Source: Agapetus fuscipes (taxonomy: Eukaryota > Arthropoda > Insecta > Trichoptera > Glossosomatidae). From it: a stretch of DNA of 64,000 bases. The stretch lies in contig OX637334.1 of assembly GCA_951799405.1 (NCBI GenBank), positions 7,192,001 to 7,256,000 of the forward strand, in the 5' to 3' direction. This document shows positions 41,531 to 53,704 of this stretch, piece after piece. The first letter of the stretch is position 1; each line of letters opens with the position of its first letter. Position numbers and translations under genes: made by a program. The notes below the pieces were generated by a model. It made no database searches. It had not been told where the DNA came from and worked only from the letters and a program-made list of their open reading frames with translations.

Positions 41531-41944
41531 GCATTATACTCATAGATGGCGCCTCCAGTCAAATTATTGAATAAATAATTTCAACCCTAATATTACATGT
41601 TATATAATGAGGTAAGGTTGTGTTTTTAAAAACATACGAAGGCTTCGCTCGTATGTACCATCTGAAATAGTGAATAATTAATGATATGTATGTCGCGTAT
41701 TCAAAATCGATTCTGTTTCATCTATTTGTAGTATGTTCCATCGACCTCGCATAAAATGGCCTACTGACTATAGCACCACGAAGTGTTGAAAGGGAGGATC
41801 TGATTTTCCCTACCTGGGGACACTTTTTTCTTGGCAAAGTTTTTTGTATACTTTTTCATGTACGAGTAATCTATCAAAAGCCTTCTTTCCTTACGTTTGT
41901 GAAAAGGGAAACTCATGTATCTTATTGAATTGCATTTAAACTAC

Positions 41945-42155
41945 AGATGCCGCGAATAGTGGTTATAGCGAATATTTGAATTCATTCCCCATGGCGAATA
42001 CTGAATGACTCGGCATTATTAGGTATTCGACATAAAAAAACGAATATTTTTTTTTTTCAAACAATAGAATAACGCTTGTAGTAGGGTAGTCCTGAGCTTA
42101 CCAATCATTTATTTGTTGGTGCCATTTCACACACAAATTCTATCCAGTTTTTGTG
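41945..42155. mobile_element. hAT MITE, truncated copy of the 37.4-kb composite
   Basis: ACAGATGCCGCGAATAGTGG, AACGCTTGTAGTAGGGTAGT, TTACCAATCATTTATTTGTT, then GGTGCCATTTCACACACAAA and TTCTATCCAG. Includes the same host/insert junction as at 37600. Confidence 0.65.
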
Positions 42156-42204
42156 TACCTATACTTAAGTACATAGCTTTTTTTTTTTTATATACTTAAT
42201 CTTG

Positions 42205-42520
42205 GACCGGTCCGTAGTCCAGTGGCAACACTTCGGACTCGTAAACGGAAGGTTGTGGATTCGGATCCCAGCGGAGCACAAAAATATACCATTTATATTT
42301 CCAAGTATGCTCTTCGCTGGGTTGAAAAAAAACACATAGCCAAAAAGACCGGTCGCTGAAAGGTTCATCCAGCCTTACAGCAACTGGGTCTCGCTTGAGT
42401 ATTGGCGCTTTGTAGCGACGACCAAGCTCGTACACCTCTGCGGCACTACAACAAGTGTCATAGACCCCTAGAGTCTCTAGAATCTAGTGAGTCTCCCGCA
42501 CAGGATTTCTTAAAAAAAAA
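42205..42520 (+). mobile_element. SINE family D, best full-length copy
   Basis: tRNA-like head: A box GGTCCGTAGTCCAGTGGCAA and B box GTGGATTCGGATCCC. Body GTTCATCCAGCCTTACAGCA, CGCTTTGTAGCGACGACCAA. Terminal GTCATAGACCCCTAGAGTC, GGATTTCTTAAAAAAAAA. About 310 bp, the reference for the other D copies. Confidence 0.85.
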
Positions 42521-42537
42521 TGTAATTAATTATTTGT

Positions 42538-42795
42538 GTTCCTTGTCTAATAGGTTGGTATAAGGCTGACCACCCATCCTGTAAAAATGGTTCACTTTTG
42601 TCACCCGTATCAGGGAAGGTCGGTAAAAGTTACATTGTTCCTTTGAGATTTGGATTTTAATTTTTAAATGCACTTGCAGCATTTTTGTAAGTACGAACCT
42701 ACGCGTGTCTATTTGTGGGCATGCATTGAATATAAATCTTAAATGTTTATATAATATCTTTGCAAGTAGGTTTATAGATTACAGATAGATAGATT
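42538..42795 (+). repeat. Repeat A copy
   Basis: TTCCTTGTCTAATAGGTTGG to GCAAGTAGGTTTATAGATTA; internal deletion near GGTAAAAGTTACATTG. Confidence 0.7.
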
Positions 42796-43472
42796 AAATT
42801 TGCTTGACTTGCAATAAATATTTTTTTCACTTTGTCCGACGAGAAAGTCCGAGGCCATGGCCCATGTGACTCTTTGTACATGTAGTCCATACAGAGAACA
42901 CCACTCACTGCTCGAAGCCGAACGTGAAGAACATTATCAAGAGAGATTGCTGTAATGAAAGTTGCAATTATGTGATACAAAATTACCTTCTCAATAAATT
43001 TCTTCGTCTTCTATCTGCCACTCTCCCTACTAGGCTATTTCGATTTCTCATTTGTTAGAATGCTTGCGTTCTATTTTAGAAGGCTAGGGTTCCGTCCCCA
43101 CAAAGGGTGCTATGTTTCAAGTCCAAAATAAAAATACCGGCTTAGTTTACCCGTCTTCAAAGCAAAAGTGAACGGGAGCTGGGAAGCCCCACTTTAAAGT
43201 AAAGTTGTCTGCGTAAAACCGGCTCCCTCAACGGTAAAAATTAATAGGTTCCACTCGCTATATAGGATTATAGAACCAACAGGTTTACTCAGACTTTAAA
43301 AGAAATAAGACAAAGAGAAGATACCTCACGAATAGGGACACTTCAACATCAAGTGGTAAGGTTCTTACCTGTAAAATTAAACAGGTCCCCCACGCCACAT
43401 GTAATGCATTCAGGAACAATGCGGTAAGAAGTTGCACTTTGTGCAGCTTAGTTGCGTTGCGATATCGCGACC
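42796..43472. other. Intergenic with a SINE C fragment
   Basis: 43060-43200 carries the SINE C body (TTGCGTTCTATTTTAGAAGG, AATAAAAATACCGGC, GGGAGCTGGGAAGCCCC). The rest is unassigned. Confidence 0.5.
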
Positions 43473-43476
43473 ATAA

Positions 43477-43701
43477 CGCACATTTAATAATAAAGAGCAA
43501 TAACTCAAAAAATAAGAATGTTGGGAAATCACGTTTGAAGTTCAGACAACCAGGATAACTTGTATGATGAAAAAGGCGACCGATGTTTTATCTCGGTCAT
43601 ATTCGTCCAAATTGAACGGATGTCGCATTGTTCTTGCGTTTTATTACAAAATCTCGATTTTCTCAATTTTTGAGTTATTTCTCTTTATTATTAAACGTGC
43701 G
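43477..43701. repeat. MITE family J, copy 1 (4-bp TSD)
   Basis: Ends CGCACATTTAATAATAAAGA and, inverted, TCTTTATTATTAAACGTGCG. Exact ATAA flanks on both sides (43473-43476, 43702-43705). The internal sequence (GCGACCGATGTTTTATCTCG) matches 47018-47264. Confidence 0.85.
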
Positions 43702-43705
43702 ATAA

Positions 43706-43812
43706 GCTCTGCGAGTCTTACCGCTTTTCCCTAAAAAAAGGGTTCATTGGAATGAGTAACCCATTTTTTTAGAGCATTTGTGGTCAGCCTCATACCAATC
43801 ATATTAGTATAA
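43706..43812 (-). repeat. Repeat A, partial copy
   Basis: CTCTGCGAGTCTTACCGCTT to GTGGTCAGCCTCATACCAAT. Confidence 0.5.
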
Positions 43813-43814
43813 AT

Positions 43815-44069
43815 GAGTCGTATAACTGCAAACGCCGTCATCTCCTGATTTTATAATTCTTGAGATAATTATTGAATTTGATTCTGCGTAGCGTAACAAA
43901 TCATTTGCTGTGCGCAATGTGATGAAAACCTCATAATTTTAATTGAAAAAGTATGATTTCGTGCAAACGCCGTCATCTCCAATACACAAATAATTGCGTT
44001 CAAAACACAAGTTTATTTTTCTCAAAATCATCGCGTAAGGAGTTGACGGCGTTTGCGTTTATACGAGTC
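43815..44069. repeat. MITE family K, with AAAT flanks
   Basis: Inverted ends of about 31 bp: GAGTCGTATAACTGCAAACG with CCGTCATCTCC at the left, and GGAGTTGACGGCG with GTTTATACGAGTC at the right. AAAT flanks both sides (43811-43814, 44070-44073). A third copy of the CAAACGCCGTCATCTCCAAT phrase lies internally at 43963. Confidence 0.65.
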
Positions 44070-44289
44070 AAATACTCGGCAAGTAAGCCACTACTTGTAT
44101 TACCATTTTGTTTAGCAATGGAAGGGCGTTTATATCATGGGCAAGGTTACGTACAGTAAACAAGAATATCTAGGTAAACTTCTATTTTACTCAACATTAT
44201 CTCATCTTAATAATAATAATAATAGTGTGGAAACTTCGTTTATTGGAAAAATTCTGTGTACAGCTTTTTTACAATGTTGTTGTTATTTC

Positions 44290-44924
44290 TTGAAGGGCGT
44301 TCGGCAGTCTTGCTTCCAGAGACTGTCGCGGCGTGTCGATCTCCGGTTTCCAAATAGTTCCCGTGGTCTCGCGGAGGATGTCCGAGAGTGCGGAAGAGTT
44401 TGGAGGAGGGTGAAGGTTAGCGGAAAGAGGAGTGAGCTACTAGACGCAAGGCTTAAACTTTTGAGAGAAAGAGTGGTCCTGAAAAGGTCCACTATGGGAT
44501 TGAAACTTGCGTCTGTTGAGCTCGGAAGGAAAGGATGGGTTTGGAGAGGTTTCTCGATCCTGAGAGCAGTTAGCTGTGGTGGCCAGGTACTGTAGGCAGC
44601 AATGCAGTTCCTCGAGTTTCTTGCGGTTGAAGAGTGGCGGAGAGGGTGCTGGCAGTGTTCGGTCGTCAGGCGAAGTGTTGGTGTCAGGCGAGAGCGAGCG
44701 GGCGGGCGTGTGTATTCGTCGAGTGTTGAGATTGTACTGCCCTCCCAGCCGACAGCGGCCTATCTTTATACTACAGTTAATAAGTCCACTGTCGGCTCCT
44801 AGCTAGTGTCGGCCAATGAGAGATCGCCGTAGATCCCTTTGTTCCGGGCCGTCTATTGTTTTCGCCGGGCAGTGACCAGTGGCGTTCTGTTGTAGTTGAC
44901 TGGGGGAAACGCAGTGGCGCTACA
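44290..44924 (-). mobile_element. Probable solo 5' end of an LTR retrotransposon
   Basis: A GC-rich island within AT-rich DNA. On the minus strand it begins TGTAGCGCCACTGCG at 44924, has a TATAAAGATA box near 44770, and TGG-starting sequence (TGGCCACCACAGC) near 44585 that could be a primer-binding site, then leader-like sequence. No second LTR and no pol were found. The identification rests on layout only. Confidence 0.35.
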
Positions 44925-44999
44925 TTGTATGTATATGAAGACAGACTGCACCACAATAGGAAGATTTATTTGGTGAACGCTGTTTTTGTGCGAAACCGG

Positions 45000-45180
45000 G
45001 AGTCACCCTCAAAGAGTCATTTCAGACACAGCTGGCCAGGCAAAAAGTTTGGAGAATTGCATTCCTCTTCACAAATCTATATTAAAAAAACATTTGCCCG
45101 GATTGTCTTTGAATTACCGGACAAACTGTCTGGAAGCTTTCACACATCTCCATACACAATCCGTCCCCCATTGCTTGTTT
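45000..45180. repeat. MITE family H-like copy, diverged
   Basis: GAGTCATTTCAGACACAGCT, TTTGCCCGGATTGTCTTTGA, then AAGCTTTCACACATCTCCAT. Resembles the 32390 copy. Confidence 0.4.
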
Positions 45181-45539
45181 GGCATATCTACCATTTGATT
45201 CAAAGGTGACCTTTCAGTGAAATTGCCCTAACAGTAAGATTCTATACAATCTGAGCTAAGAAAATAACGTAAAACACGATAGCGTGAAAGTTGTTTTATA
45301 TTTTTTTAAATCAGTTTACAGTTTTCATGAGACGCATTGATCCAGTACACATGCGAACATTGCTCATGTGAAATTACCTCTGATGGACATAAGACAAGCA
45401 AGCATGTAGAGCAGGCATGTGAAACACGTGCTTTTACAATTTGACGGCCATTTTTAAATCAAGAGCGTTTCTATCAGACCCCCGCCCTTCCCTCCCACTT
45501 CAACGATTTTCATTTGATGGAAATTTTTGGTCTTGATCC

Positions 45540-45655
45540 TTTACAACTTTTACCGACCATCTATGAGTATGACATAGCATGGCATTGGTAAAGTGAACCA
45601 TTTTTTACAGTATGGGTGGACAGCCTCATACCACAACCTACGAGTCAAGGATTTT
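45540..45655 (-). repeat. Repeat A, 5' half
   Basis: GGCATTGGTAAAGTGAACCA, TTTTTTACAGTATGGGTGGA, ACAACCTACGAGTCAAGG. Confidence 0.65.
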
Positions 45656-46744
45656 CATTCCTTCACCCTTTCGTTATTCCCAATCATGGATTTATAAGGA
45701 CTGGATAGGCTGAGAAAGCAATCCTTTGTGAATTAGAAATGCGCTACCCCACTCATCATACAAAAATCCGAATTCAGTCTATCGGTAACCTTCCAACTGT
45801 CAACAGGTGTGTTTCCTAACTGGAAAGAAAAATCGTAAAAATGCCAAGCCACACATTTTCCAAATGCACAAACAATACGAGAAATTGTAATCAAAAATAT
45901 GGAGTGACTTTTCACTCGTAATTACCAGTGAATATTAATATTTAAGTAAATTCAATTGATATTTTATCTGCCGATACCTTTAGCCACAAAACAATAGCCC
46001 CGCTGTCAAACCGTCGGCCATTTTTAGTGATAGAGATGTGATGATTATAAAATATAATATCTGATACCGTCACGTGAGAACATTTTTTTTTTTGTGAAAT
46101 GTATGTATGTGAAGTGGTCTGTATTTCAAAATTCAAAATTTCAATTTCTACCCTACACTTTTTGTTTCATTTATCCTTTTATATTTCAAGGAAATTGGAT
46201 TTAAAAGAATATTTTTTTACTTTGTCTTCTATAGATATTACTCCTAACATCATTGAAACAACTTAAAATTTAAAAAATGTAATTGAAATAATTTTCACAA
46301 GTAATTATGTCACATTAAGTAAAATATTTATGTTTATGGAACAGAAGCATTAAAAAGTATCAGATATTTTCAAAACCTTTGACAACACTAAATTATGTTG
46401 TCAAGGAAAATAACATCAACAATTCGTTGCTAAGCAACATTACCTGCTTACATAAATTAACGACGGAGTAGAGACACATAACGTGATAGAAAAGGACAAC
46501 AACAAAAAACGTATGTTGTGCGAGCGAGACAAAATAAGGGACAATGTCTGGCGAAATTAGATTTCAGTGACTGTATGGATCACAGTGTTTAGAACTAAAT
46601 CAAATAAATAGCCTCTCCATTTAATAGAACTCCATGTTCCCAATAAATAAATTTAGCGAACATATACATTGACAAAGTAATCATCGTATAATAATATATA
46701 TACGTATCTATACTAGTAGTTGGGTAAATGAAATGAACTCGGAA
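45656..46744. other. Intergenic, unassigned
   Basis: AT-rich; no exon, SINE head or paired terminal repeat recognised. Confidence 0.45.
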
Positions 46745-46885
46745 CATTTTTTTTGGATTTGGAACATTTTTCTCGGCGAGCAGTCTTGTATGGGACTGCC
46801 GTCGATAGCAAACCCATACAAATAATTTGTTTTCTTTTCCCAAGCAACCCGGCCGGGTGACGCGCAACATAATCTATGTGTGCGC
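46745..46885 (+). repeat. CCAAT/CRE-core repeat G
   Basis: TTCTCGGCGAGCAGTCTTGT, GACTGCCGTCGATAGC, AAGCAACCCGGCCGGGTGAC. Confidence 0.7.
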
Positions 46886-47017
46886 CACCTCATTAAAAAT
46901 CCATTTTGTATACACTTTACATTTATTCATTTTTATTTACCTAATACCTAATGTAATACCTAATGTAATTTGATTAAAAAATTGCCCTCGTATTAGGTGT
47001 ATTGTACACAAATATTT

Positions 47018-47264
47018 CGCACGTTTAATAATAAAGAGCAACAACTCAAAAAACAAGAATGTTGGGAAATCACGCTTAAAGTTCAGGCAACCAGTACAAC
47101 TTGTATGGGATGAAAAAGGCGACCGATGTTTTATCTCGGTCATATTCGTCCAAATTGAACGGCTGTCGCATTCTACCTATTCTTCTCGCATTGTTCTTGC
47201 GTTTTATTACAAAATCTCGATTTTCCCAATTTTCGAGTTATTTCTCTTTATTATTAAGCGTGCG
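47018..47264. repeat. MITE family J, copy 2 (4-bp TSD)
   Basis: Ends CGCACGTTTAATAATAAAGA and TCTTTATTATTAAGCGTGCG. ATTT flanks at 47014-47017 and 47265-47268. About 22 bp longer than copy 1 because of an extra CTACCTATTCTTCTCGCATT segment. Confidence 0.85.
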
Positions 47265-47724
47265 ATTTCAAATAATAACATTAAAATGATTATTACTGGT
47301 AGGAATATAATATGCATTAAAATACCCACCTAAAGTACACAACTTTGCGTTTAAACTTAACCATGGCGCTTACCGAAAAATATATGGGAGCTAAAACAGC
47401 ATCCTTTATTATATTACCCTTCGTCGTCGTCATTCGTCGTCGAGTTTCGATTTTCAAAATCAATGCCATCACAGCAGATGAAACACATTCATGCTCTATA
47501 GCAAATTAATTTTTGTATATAATTATGCTGCAATGCGGCGAGCTTACGCGTGTGTGTTTACAAATGTATGAAAACTTTTAGGAATTAATCTGTTTGTTCA
47601 TACTAAAAATGTATGGAACAATATTGACATCTAGCGGCAAAACGTAAAAGTTTTTTTTACATTTTCTTTTATTTCATGCAAATTAAAAATAAAAAAAAAA
47701 GCCAAATAAAAATGGATTTCAATC

Positions 47725-49262
47725 TGTAATCTAAGTTGCAAACATATATAACATTTGAGATTCATATTACATGCATTCTTACGAGCAGACATGTATAAGT
47801 TCTAATCTAATCTAATCTAAGCTGCAAAGATATATATCATTTAAGATTTATATTAAATGCATTCCCACAAGCAGATATGTATAAGTTCCCGCTTACATAT
47901 GCTGCATGTGTACTTACAACATAACAGCCCATTCCAAATGAACATAAGCCCTGCAACTCTTGCCAACCTTCCCTGAAACAAAGGTGAATTTGCAAAGTAA
48001 ACCATTTTTTAAAGTATGGGTGGTCAGCCTCATACCAACCTATAAGTCAAGAAAATTATTTTGTGTATTTCTTTACATAATCTAAGTTGCAAAGATACAT
48101 ACCATTTAAGATTCATATTAAATGCATTCCCACACGCAGACAGGTACAAGTTCACGCTTACAAATGCCCAATGTGGACTTGCAAAATAAAAAAACTAATC
48201 TCAAATGAACATAAGCCCTGCAACTTTTGCCGACTTTTCCTCAAACAGAGATAAAATTTGCATGGTAAACCATTGCTTACAGTATGGGTGGTCAGCCACA
48301 TACTAACCTTTTAGTCAAGGAAATTATTTTGTTTAGTTCTATAATCTAAGTTGCAAAGATACATACCATTTGAGATTCATATTAAATGCATTCCCACAAG
48401 CAGACAGGTACAAGTTCACGCTTACAAATGCCCAATGTGGACTTGCAAAATAAAAAAAACTAATCTCAAATGAACATAAGCCCTGCAACTCTTGCCGACT
48501 TTTCCTCAAACAGAGATAAAATTTGCATTGTGAACCATTGCTTACAGTATGGGTGGTCAGCCACATACTAACCTTTTAGTCAAGGAAATTAATTTGTTTA
48601 GTTCATTAATCTAAGTTGCAAAGATACATACCATTTGAGATTCATATTAAATGCATTCCCACTAGCAGACAGGTATAAGTTCGCGCTTACAAATGCCCCA
48701 TGTGGACTTATAAAATAAAAAACTAATCTTAAATGAACATAAGCCCTGCAACTCTTGCCGACTTTTCCTCAAACAGAGATAAAATTTTCATTGTAAAACA
48801 ATCTTACAGTATGGGTGGTCAGCCACATACTAACCTATAAGTCAAGGAAATTATTTTGTTTAGTTCTATAATCTAAGTTGCAAAGATACATACCACTTGA
48901 GATTCATATAAAATGCATTCCCACAAGCAGACAGGTACAAGTTCACGCTTACAAATGCCCAATGTGGACTTGCAAAATAAAAAAAACTAATCTCAAATGA
49001 ACATAAGCCCTGCAACTCTTGCCGACTTTTCCTCAAACAGAGATAAAATTTGCATTGTGAACCATTGCTTACAGTATGGGTGGTCAGCCACATACTAACC
49101 TTTTAGTCAAGGAAATTATTTTGTTTAGTTCATTAATCTAAGTTGCAAGATACATACCATTTGAGATTCATATTAAATGCATTCCCACTAGCAGACAGGT
49201 ATAAGTTCGCGCTTACAAATGCCCCATGTGGACTTATAAAATAAAAAACTAATCTCAAATGA
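47725..49262 (-). repeat. Tandem array of repeat A (about six units)
   Basis: Antisense units of about 262 bp begin near 47800, 48071, 48335, 48605, 48862 and 49130, each running from an AATCTAAGTTGCAAAGATAC start to a TATAAGTCAAGG end joined by ATTATTTTGTTTAGTTC. Units 48339-48566 and 48866-49093 are almost identical, giving a two-unit (527-bp) higher-order period. The last unit is cut inside ATCTCAAATGAAC, where the satellite begins. Confidence 0.85.
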
Positions 49263-52200
49263 ACACAATCATTGCGTAAATACTCAATCATTGCGTTAAT
49301 ACTCAATCATTGCGTGAATACCCAATCATAAACGACTATTAAAGTCTATTAACATACTCAATCATTGCGTTAAAACTCAATAATTGCGTTAATACTCAAT
49401 CATTGCGTTTATACTCAATCATTGTGTTCATACTTACAAATGACGTTCATACTTGCGTTAATACTCAATTATTGCGTTAATACTCAATCATTGCGTTTAT
49501 ACTCAGTCATTGCGTAAAAACTCAATCATTGCGTTAAAACTCAATACTCAATCATTGCGTTAATACTCAATCATTGCGTTAATACTCAATCATTGCGTTA
49601 AAACATACTCTATTATTGTGTTAATACTGATTGTGCTTATACTTACATTTGACGTTCGTACTTGCGTAAATACTCAATCATTGCGTTAATACTCAATAAT
49701 TGCGTTAAAACTCAATCATTGCGTTTATACTCAATCATTGTGTTCATACTTACATATGACGTTCATACTTGCGTTAATACTCAATTATTGCGTAAATACT
49801 CAATCATTGCGTTAATACTCAATCATTGCGTTAAAACTCAATCAATGCGTTTATACTCCATTGCGTTTATATACCATTGTGTTCATACTTACATATGACG
49901 TTCATACTTGCGTTAATACTCAATTATTGCGTTAATACTCAATCATTGCGTTAATAGTCAATCATTGCGTTAATACTCAATCATTGCGTTAATACTCAAT
50001 CATTGCGTTAAAACTCAATCAATGCGTTTATACTCTACCATTGTGTTCATACTTACGTGAATACCCACTCATAAACGACTATTAAAGTATATTAACATAC
50101 TCAATCATTGCGTTAAAACTCAATAATTGCGTTAATACTCAATCATTGCGTTAATACTCAATCATTGCGTTAATACTCAATCATTGCGTTAAAACTCAAT
50201 CATTGCGTTAATACTCAATCATTGCGTTAATACTCAATCATTGCGTTAATACTCAATCATTGCGTTAAAACTCAATCATTGCGTTAATACTCAATAATTG
50301 CGTTAATACTCAATTATTGCGTTAATACTTGCGTTTTAATAATTGCGTTTTACTCAATCATTGTGTTCATACTTGCGTGAATACCCAATCATAAACGACT
50401 ATTAAAGTCTATTAACATACTCAATCATTGCGTTAAAACTCAATACTCAATCATTGCGTTAATACTCAATCATTGCGTTAATACTCAATCATTGCGTTAA
50501 AACTCAATCATTGCGTTAATACTCAATCATTGCGTTAATACTCAATCATTGCGTTAATACTCAATCATTGCGTTTATACTCAATCATTGTGTTAATACTC
50601 AGTCATTGCGTAAAAACTCAATCATTGCGTTAAAACTCAATACTCAATCATTGCGTTAATACTCAATCATTGCGTTAATACTCAATCATTGCGTTAAAAC
50701 ATACTCTATTATTGTGTTAATACTGATTGTGCTTATACTTACATTTGACGTTCGTACTTGCGTAAATACTCAATCATTGCGTTAATACTCAATAATTGCG
50801 TTAAAACTCAATCATTGCGTTTATACTCAATCATTGTGTTCATACTTACATATGACGTTCATACTTGCGTTAATACTCAATTATTGCGTAAATACTCAAT
50901 CATTGCGTTAATACTCAATCATTGCGTTAAAACTCAATCAATGCGTTTATACTCCATTGCGTTTATATACCATTGTGTTCATACTTACATATGACGTTCA
51001 TACTTGCGTTAATACTCAATTATTGCGTTAATACTCAATCATTGCGTTAATAGTCAATCATTGCGTTAATACTCAATCATTGCGTTAATACTCAATCATT
51101 GCGTTAAAACTCAATCAATGCGTTTATACTCTACCATTGTGTTCATACTTACGTGAATACCCACTCATAAACGACTATTAAAGTATATTAACATACTCAA
51201 TCATTGCGTTAAAACTCAATAATTGCGTTAATACTCAATCATTGCGTTAATACTCAATCATTGCGTTAATACTCAATCATTGCGTTAAAGCTCAATCATT
51301 GCGTTAATACTCAATCATTGCGTTAATACTCAATCATTGCGTTAATACTCAATCATTGCGTTAAAACTCAATCATTGCGTTAATACTCAATAATTGCGTT
51401 AATACTCAATTATTGCGTTAATACTTGCGTTTTAATAATTGCGTTTTACTCAATCATTGTGTTCATACTTGCGTGAATACCCAATCATAAACGACTATTA
51501 AAGTCTATTAACATACTCAATCATTGCGTTAAAACTCAATACTCAATCATTGCGTTAATACTCAATCATTGCGTTAATACTCAATCATTGCGTTAAAACT
51601 CAATCATTGCGTTAATACTCAATCATTGCGTTAATACTCAATCATTGCGTAAAAACTCAATCATTGCGTTTATACTCAATCATTGTGTTCATACTTACAT
51701 ATGACGTTCATACTTGCGTTAATACTCCATTATTGCGTTAATACTCAATCATTGCGTTAATACTCAATCATTGCGTTAATACTCAATCATTGCGTTAAAA
51801 CTCAATCATTGCGTTAATACTCAATCATTGCGTTAAAACTCAATCATTGCGTTTATACTCAATCATTGTGTTCATACTTTTATATAACGTTCATACTTGC
51901 GTAAATACTCAATTATTGCGTTAATACTCAATCATTGCGTTTATACTCAATCATTGCGTTAATACTCAGTCATTGCGTAAAAACTCAATCATTGCGTTAA
52001 AACTCAATACTCAATCATTGCGTTAATACTCAATCATTGCGTTAATACTCAATTATTGCGTTAATACTTGCGTTTTAATAATTGCGTTTTACTCAATCAT
52101 TGTGTTCATACTTGCGTGAATACCCAATCATAAACGACTATTAAAGTCTATTAACATACTCAATCATTGCGTTAAAACTCAATACTCAATCATTGCGTTA

Positions 52201-53704
52201 ATACTCAATCATTGCGTTAATACTCAATCATTGCGTTAAAACTCAATCATTGCGTTAAAACTCAATCATTGCGTTAATACTCAATCATTGCGTTAATACT
52301 CAATCATTGCGTTAATACTCAATCATTGCGTTTATACTCAATCATTGTGTTCATACTTACAAATGACGTTCATACTTGCGTTAATACTCAATTATTGCGT
52401 TAATACTCAATCATTGCGTTTATACTCAATCATTGCGTTAATACTCAGTCATTGCGTAAAAACTCAATCATTGCGTTAAAACTCAATACTCAATCATTGC
52501 GTTAATACTCAATCATTGCGTTAATACTCAATCAATGCGTTTATACTCCATTGCGTTTATATACCATTGTGTTCATACTTACATATGACGTTCATACTTG
52601 CGTTAATACTCAATTATTGCGTAAATACTCAATCATTGCGTTAATACTCAATCATTGCGTTAAAACTCAATCAATGCGTTTATACTCCATTGCGTTTATA
52701 TACCATTGTGTTCATACTTACATATGACGTTCATACTTGCGTTAATACTCAATTATTGCGTTAATACTCAATCATTGCGTTAATAGTCAATCATTGCGTT
52801 AATACTCAATCATTGCGTTAATACTCAATCATTGCGTTAAAACTCAATCAATGCGTTTATACTCTACCATTGTGTTCATACTTACGTGAATACCCACTCA
52901 TAAACGACTATTAAAGTATATTAACATACTCAATCATTGCGTTAAAACTCAATAATTGCGTTAATACTCAATCATTGCGTTAATACTCAATCATTGCGTT
53001 AATACTCAATCATTGCGTTAAAGCTCAATCATTGCGTTAATACTCAATCATTGCGTTAATACTCAATCATTGCGTTAATACTCAATCATTGCGTTAAAAC
53101 TCAATCATTGCGTTAATACTCAATAATTGCGTTAATACTCAATTATTGCGTTAATACTTGCGTTTTAATAATTGCGTTTTACTCAATCATTGTGTTCATA
53201 CTTGCGTGAATACCCAATCATAAACGACTATTAAAGTCTATTAACATACTCAATCATTGCGTTAAAACTCAATACTCAATCATTGCGTTAATACTCAATC
53301 ATTGCGTTAATACTCAATCATTGCGTTAAAACTCAATCATTGCGTTAATACTCAATCATTGCGTTAATACTCAATCGTTGCGTAAAAACTCAATCATTGC
53401 GTTTATACTCAATCATTGTGTTCATACTTACATATGACGTTCATACTTGCGTTAATACTCCATTATTGCGTTAATACTCAATCATTGCGTTAATACTCAA
53501 TCATTGCGTTAATACTCAATCATTGCGTTAAAACTCAATCATTGCGTTTATACTCAATCATTGCGTTAAAACTCAATCATTGCGTTTATACTCAATCATT
53601 GTGTTCATACTTTTATATAACGTTCATACTTGCGTAAATACTCAATTATTGCGTTAATACTCAATCATTGCGTTTATACTCAATCATTGCGTTAATACTC
53701 AGTC
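49263..53704 (+). repeat. Satellite, 19-bp unit, forward arm
   Basis: Unit AATACTCAATCATTGCGTT with common variants (AAAACTCAATCATTGCGTT, TTTATACTCAATCATTGTGT). Interspersed linkers CATACTTACATATGACGTTC and CATAAACGACTATTAAAGTC recur. The latter is at about 49327, 50390, 51486, 52129 and 53219, so the higher-order period is mostly near 1.06-1.10 kb; 49662-49898 and 50758-50994 appear identical. No gene; open stretches follow from the unit lacking stops in some frames. Confidence 0.95.

Noticed and set aside
44137..44595. A 152-residue frame across an (AAT)n run into the GC-rich island
   Set aside because: Low-complexity start, no domain; an antisense LTR reading explains the layout better.
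48339..49093. Two almost identical 75-residue antisense frames
   Set aside because: They lie within tandem repeat A units; dispersed copies of the same repeat carry stops and frameshifts.
49662..50994. Identical 78-residue open frames repeated 1096 bp apart
   Set aside because: They are translations of the 19-bp satellite and of its higher-order duplication.
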